From assembly GCA_026786155.1 (NCBI GenBank), contig JAJAYR010000184.1:1-7514 (forward strand): a DNA stretch of 7,514 nt, written 5' to 3'. The notes below the pieces were generated by a model that ran no database searches, had not been told where the DNA came from, and saw only the letters and a program-made list of their open reading frames with translations. Positions 5,721-7,514 of this stretch are shown one piece after another. The translations under genes and the position numbers were made by a program. Source of the stretch: Pyrinomonadaceae bacterium (lineage in GTDB: Bacteria; Acidobacteriota; Blastocatellia; Pyrinomonadales; Pyrinomonadaceae). Position 1 is the stretch's first letter; each line of letters begins with the position of its first letter.

Positions 5721-6260
5721 ATGGGTTTTTTCGACAAAGTTAAGGATGCGGCGATGAATCAGTTTATCGAAGTTATCGAATGGCTCGACGATTCGGGCAA
5801 CACGATACTTTATCGTTTTCCGGTTTATCAGCAGGAAATTAAAAACGGAGCGCAGCTTATCGTGCGCGAATCGCAGACGGCGGTGTTTGTTTTTGAAGGT
5901 CAGGTGGCGGATGTTTTTACGCCCGGACGCTACACGGTTGAAGGCGGCAACACGCCGATTCTGTCGAAGTTGGGCGCGTGGAAATTCGGTTTCAATTCAC
6001 CGATAAAGTCGGAAGTTTATTTCGTCAACACGAAACAATTTACCGATATGAAATGGGGAACGGCGAACCCGATTATGCTCCGCGACGCTGATTTCGGGAT
6101 CGTTCGTCTGCGGGCTTTCGGCGCATATTCTTTGCGCGTGGCTGACCCGGCGATGTTTATCAAAGAAGTCGCCGGAACGAACGCGCATTTTCAAACCGAA
6201 GACATTGACGAACAACTCAAACGCGCCATCGTGACGGAATTTTCCGATGCTCTGGGCTAG
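5721..6260 (+). CDS. YdjI-like SPFH-domain protein, N-terminal part ended by an in-frame TAG
   Basis: Residues 1-179 of an SPFH (stomatin/prohibitin-like) protein of the YdjI type (COG4260, often labelled virion core protein). It opens MGFFDKVKDAAMNQFIEVIEW, followed by ILYRFP and then LIVRESQTAVFVFEGQ and PGRYTVE, all typical of this family. The strands around KSEVYFVNTKQFTDMKWGT and RAFGAYSLRVADPAMFI complete the SPFH core. In Bacillus subtilis, YdjI belongs to the ydjFGHI operon and takes part in membrane recruitment of the PspA-like protein, so a membrane-stress role is plausible. The frame stops at TAG 6258-6260, yet the next codon continues the same protein in the same frame without a gap, so I read 5721-6860 as one gene broken or recoded at this codon. 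A strong Shine-Dalgarno sequence supports the start. Confidence 0.85.
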   Translation: MGFFDKVKDAAMNQFIEVIEWLDDSGNTILYRFPVYQQEIKNGAQLIVRESQTAVFVFEGQVADVFTPGRYTVEGGNTPILSKLGAWKFGFNSPIKSEVYFVNTKQFTDMKWGTANPIMLRDADFGIVRLRAFGAYSLRVADPAMFIKEVAGTNAHFQTEDIDEQLKRAIVTEFSDALG

Positions 6261-6860
6261 TTGAAAATTCCTGCGCTCGATTTAGCCGCGCAGTATAAAG
6301 AAGTCGGCGAAGCGATTCGCGCGAAAATCAACGAAGATTTCAGCACTTACGGTTTGCAGGTCACGAAATTCTACGTTGAAAATATCTCGCTGCCGCCCGA
6401 AGTCGAAGCGGCGATGGACAAGCGCAGTTCGATGGGCGCACTCGGCGACGCAAACCGCTATATGCAATTTCAGGCGGCTGACGCGCTGCGCGACGCGGCG
6501 CAGAACGAAGGCGGCGGTGCGGGTTTAGGCGCGGGTTTAGGCGCGGGTTTCGCCGTCGGCGGACAAATGGCGAACGCTTTCGGCAATATCGGGCAAAATC
6601 AGCCGCCAAATCAAGCGCCAAGCGGACAAACCGCGCCGCCGAGTTCGGCGGAAGTTTCGGTAACGATAACGTCGGAGCCGCCCGGCGCGGACATCGAGAT
6701 TGACGGCAGCTACGAAGGCAACACGCCGACGCAGACGATGCTCGCTCCGGCTGAATATGTTATTCGCGTGGCGCGTCCGGGCTACAAGGCTTGGGAGCGC
6801 AAAGTGATTATCAAAGCCGGCAGCGCGAAAACTTTCAACGCGATTCTCGAACAGGAATAA
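6261..6860 (+). CDS. Continuation of the SPFH protein: helix, Gly-rich linker and PEGA domain
   Basis: These 199 codons are in the same frame as, and directly after, the TAG at 6258-6260. They begin LKIPALDLAAQYKEVGEAIR, which is the normal continuation of a YdjI-like SPFH domain, followed by YVENISLPPEVEAAMDKR and the family's GDANRYMQFQAADALRDAAQ segment. A Gly/Ala stretch (GAGLGAGLGAGF) and a Pro/Gln/Ser linker (residues ~110-130) come next. The last ~68 residues are a PEGA domain: EPPGADIEIDG, then the NTPTQTMLAPAEYVIRV and RPGYKAWERKV strands. A TTG start at 6261 is possible on paper but has no ribosome binding site, so independent translation is unlikely. YdjI proteins usually end in a zinc ribbon; here PEGA, a small beta domain often found on cell-surface or envelope proteins, takes that place. 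Without readthrough or a sequence correction, this part is probably not made. Confidence 0.8.
   Translation: MKIPALDLAAQYKEVGEAIRAKINEDFSTYGLQVTKFYVENISLPPEVEAAMDKRSSMGALGDANRYMQFQAADALRDAAQNEGGGAGLGAGLGAGFAVGGQMANAFGNIGQNQPPNQAPSGQTAPPSSAEVSVTITSEPPGADIEIDGSYEGNTPTQTMLAPAEYVIRVARPGYKAWERKVIIKAGSAKTFNAILEQE
6519..6550 (+). repeat. 12-base tandem repeat coding for Gly-Leu-Gly-Ala units
   Basis: The unit GCGGGTTTAGGC occurs at 6519-6530 and 6531-6542, with a partial third copy to 6550, and encodes the GAGLGAGLGAGF stretch. Its period is a multiple of three, so copy-number change by slippage would alter linker length without a frameshift. Glycine-rich stretches at this place are normal for YdjI-like proteins. 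Confidence 0.7.
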
Positions 6861-6898
6861 ACGTCGAAAGTTCGTTTCAAACTTCCGGTAAAACTTTT

Positions 6899-7093
6899 AT
6901 GCCAATCGGAACCGAATATCTGGAAACTGTATTTTGCCCGTTTTGCGGTCAGACGAACGCCGAAAAAGCGAAGTTTTGCAAAGACTGCGGCGGGAAAATA
7001 AAGACTCTGAAAGGTCGCTGTCAGGGATGCCGGGCGCAACTCCGCGACGGTGCCAGATTCTGTTCAAAATGCGGCATCAAGGTCGAAACTTGA
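6899..7093 (+). CDS. Small double zinc-ribbon protein
   Basis: A 64-residue protein with two four-cysteine zinc ribbons. The first is CPFCGQTNAEKAKFCKDCG (Cys13, 16, 27, 30), the second CQGCRAQLRDGARFCSKCG (Cys41, 44, 55, 58), joined by a short Lys/Gly linker. There is nothing else in the protein, so it is likely an adaptor that binds protein or nucleic acid. The frame is open upstream to an ATG at 6791, but that would overlap the PEGA coding region by 70 bases with unlike sequence, so the ATG at 6899 is preferred; no strong Shine-Dalgarno sequence is seen. It lies 38 bases after the SPFH/PEGA gene and before a terminator, so the two are probably co-transcribed. Paired ribbons of this kind usually form the C-terminus of YdjI-like SPFH proteins, so this may be that domain as a separate gene. 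Confidence 0.75.
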   Translation: MPIGTEYLETVFCPFCGQTNAEKAKFCKDCGGKIKTLKGRCQGCRAQLRDGARFCSKCGIKVET

Positions 7094-7120
7094 TTAAAAG
7101 GCAAAGGCAAAACGCAGTCA

Positions 7121-7146
7121 GGGCGAGGGAATTTCTCTCGCCTTTT
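7121..7146 (+). terminator. Intrinsic terminator after the zinc-ribbon gene
   Basis: GGCGAGGGA (7122-7130) pairs with TCTCTCGCC (7134-7142) around a 3-base loop, giving a 9-pair stem with one G-T wobble, followed by TTTT (7143-7146). It lies 28 bases after the zinc-ribbon stop and closes the SPFH/zinc-ribbon unit. A further 7-base outer pairing (7100-7106 with 7149-7155) could extend it. Confidence 0.75.
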
Positions 7147-7203
7147 AACTTTGCCGCTTTAATCGTTCATAATCAAATAAGTCCTATTTGGAGAGATAAT
7201 ATA

Positions 7204-7380
7204 ATGGCAATCAGTCCCGAACTTTTAGAAATTCTGCGCTGTCCGAAATGCAAATCGAAGGTCGAAATCAAACCCGACGAAAGCGGTTTGAAATGCACCA
7301 ACCCCGAATGCGCTCTCGTTTATCCGATCCGCGACGAAATTCCCGTGATGCTCGTCGAAGAAGCGACGGTTGAAAAATAA
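7204..7380 (+). CDS. Trm112 family (YcaR-like) small zinc protein
   Basis: A 58-residue protein of the Trm112/UPF0434 family. It begins MAISPELLEILRCPKC and has four cysteines (Cys13, 16, 31, 36) that would hold one zinc. The hallmark ending YPIRDEIPVML lies at residues 40-50. In eukaryotes and archaea Trm112 activates several methyltransferases acting on tRNA, rRNA and release factor; the bacterial short proteins are thought to be similar partner subunits, but the partner here is not visible. GGAG at 7190-7193 lies 10 bases before the ATG and supports this start over the longer open frame that extends left. It comes after the terminator, so it likely starts a new unit; its continuation is lost in the noisy contig end. 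Confidence 0.9.
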   Translation: MAISPELLEILRCPKCKSKVEIKPDESGLKCTNPECALVYPIRDEIPVMLVEEATVEK

Positions 7381-7387
7381 ATGAGAC

Positions 7388-7514
7388 GCGGGGGCGGGGG
7401 GGGGGGGCGGGCGGGGGGGCCCCGGGGTGCGGCCCGGGGGGGGGGGGGGTTTTGGCCCCCCCCCTGGGCGTGGGTGCCCCCGGCCCCCCCGGCGGCGTCC
7501 CGGATCAGTGACGC
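7388..7514. other. G/C homopolymer-rich tail, probable sequencing or assembly artefact
   Basis: From about 7388 the sequence changes abruptly to runs of G (up to about 14) and C with almost no A or T, unlike the rest of the window. Runs like this are typical of no-signal poly-G reads from two-colour sequencers and their reverse complements at contig ends. No gene or credible structure can be read here, though an ATG at 7381 directly after the Trm112 stop may be a genuine start of a lost gene. Confidence 0.85.

Noticed and set aside
6791..6898. Upstream extension of the zinc-ribbon gene to an ATG at 6791
   Set aside because: Most of it overlaps the PEGA coding region in another frame and reads as low-information sequence; the zinc ribbons begin only after the ATG at 6899.
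6934..7203. N-terminal extension of the Trm112-like gene
   Set aside because: It crosses the zinc-ribbon gene and the terminator; the ATG at 7204 has a ribosome binding site and matches the usual family N-terminus.

Overview
The window is a bacterial chromosome fragment of roughly balanced GC content. Its core is an F-type ATP synthase operon read left to right: b' (362-805), b (845-1429), delta (1432-1974), alpha (2071-3609), a small retropepsin-like aspartic protease gene (3738-4118) and gamma (4123-5004). Three things suggest an Acidobacteriota genome, perhaps Blastocatellia/Pyrinomonadales: the two different b-type subunits, the F'-F-H-A-G order without a, c, beta or epsilon beside it, and purine-rich short repeats in the spacers. 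That placement is an inference from gene order and protein style and was not checked by a search.

Left edge (1-361): the C-terminal end of what looks like a type I restriction specificity subunit, then a 114-base spacer. The spacer holds a plausible promoter, a 6-base inverted repeat and a perfect TATAAT very close to the b' start. Centre (362-5004): the ATP synthase stator and catalytic genes. Three spacers in or just after the operon each hold a different inverted repeat built from short purine-rich units: delta/alpha, alpha/protease and gamma/VanZ. One of them forms the whole leader of atpA and includes its ribosome binding site. Right part (5094-7380): a VanZ-like membrane protein; a YdjI-like SPFH protein whose reading frame is cut by a single in-frame TAG and which ends in a PEGA domain; a separate 64-residue double zinc-ribbon protein; an intrinsic terminator; and a Trm112-like small zinc protein. 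The last ~130 bases are G/C homopolymer-rich and look like sequencing or assembly noise at a contig end.

How the genes fit together: b', b, delta, alpha and gamma form the peripheral stalk, part of the catalytic head and the rotor shaft. The ring, the a subunit, beta and epsilon must be encoded elsewhere. The SPFH protein and the zinc-ribbon protein look like the two halves of the usual YdjI-type architecture, which is an SPFH domain followed by a zinc ribbon in one protein. Here the zinc ribbon is a separate gene and a PEGA domain sits in its place. I see no RNA genes, CRISPR array or complete mobile element. The most interesting points are the protease gene inside the atp operon, the repeat-made leader of atpA, the amber codon inside the SPFH gene and the SPFH/PEGA/zinc-ribbon rearrangement.
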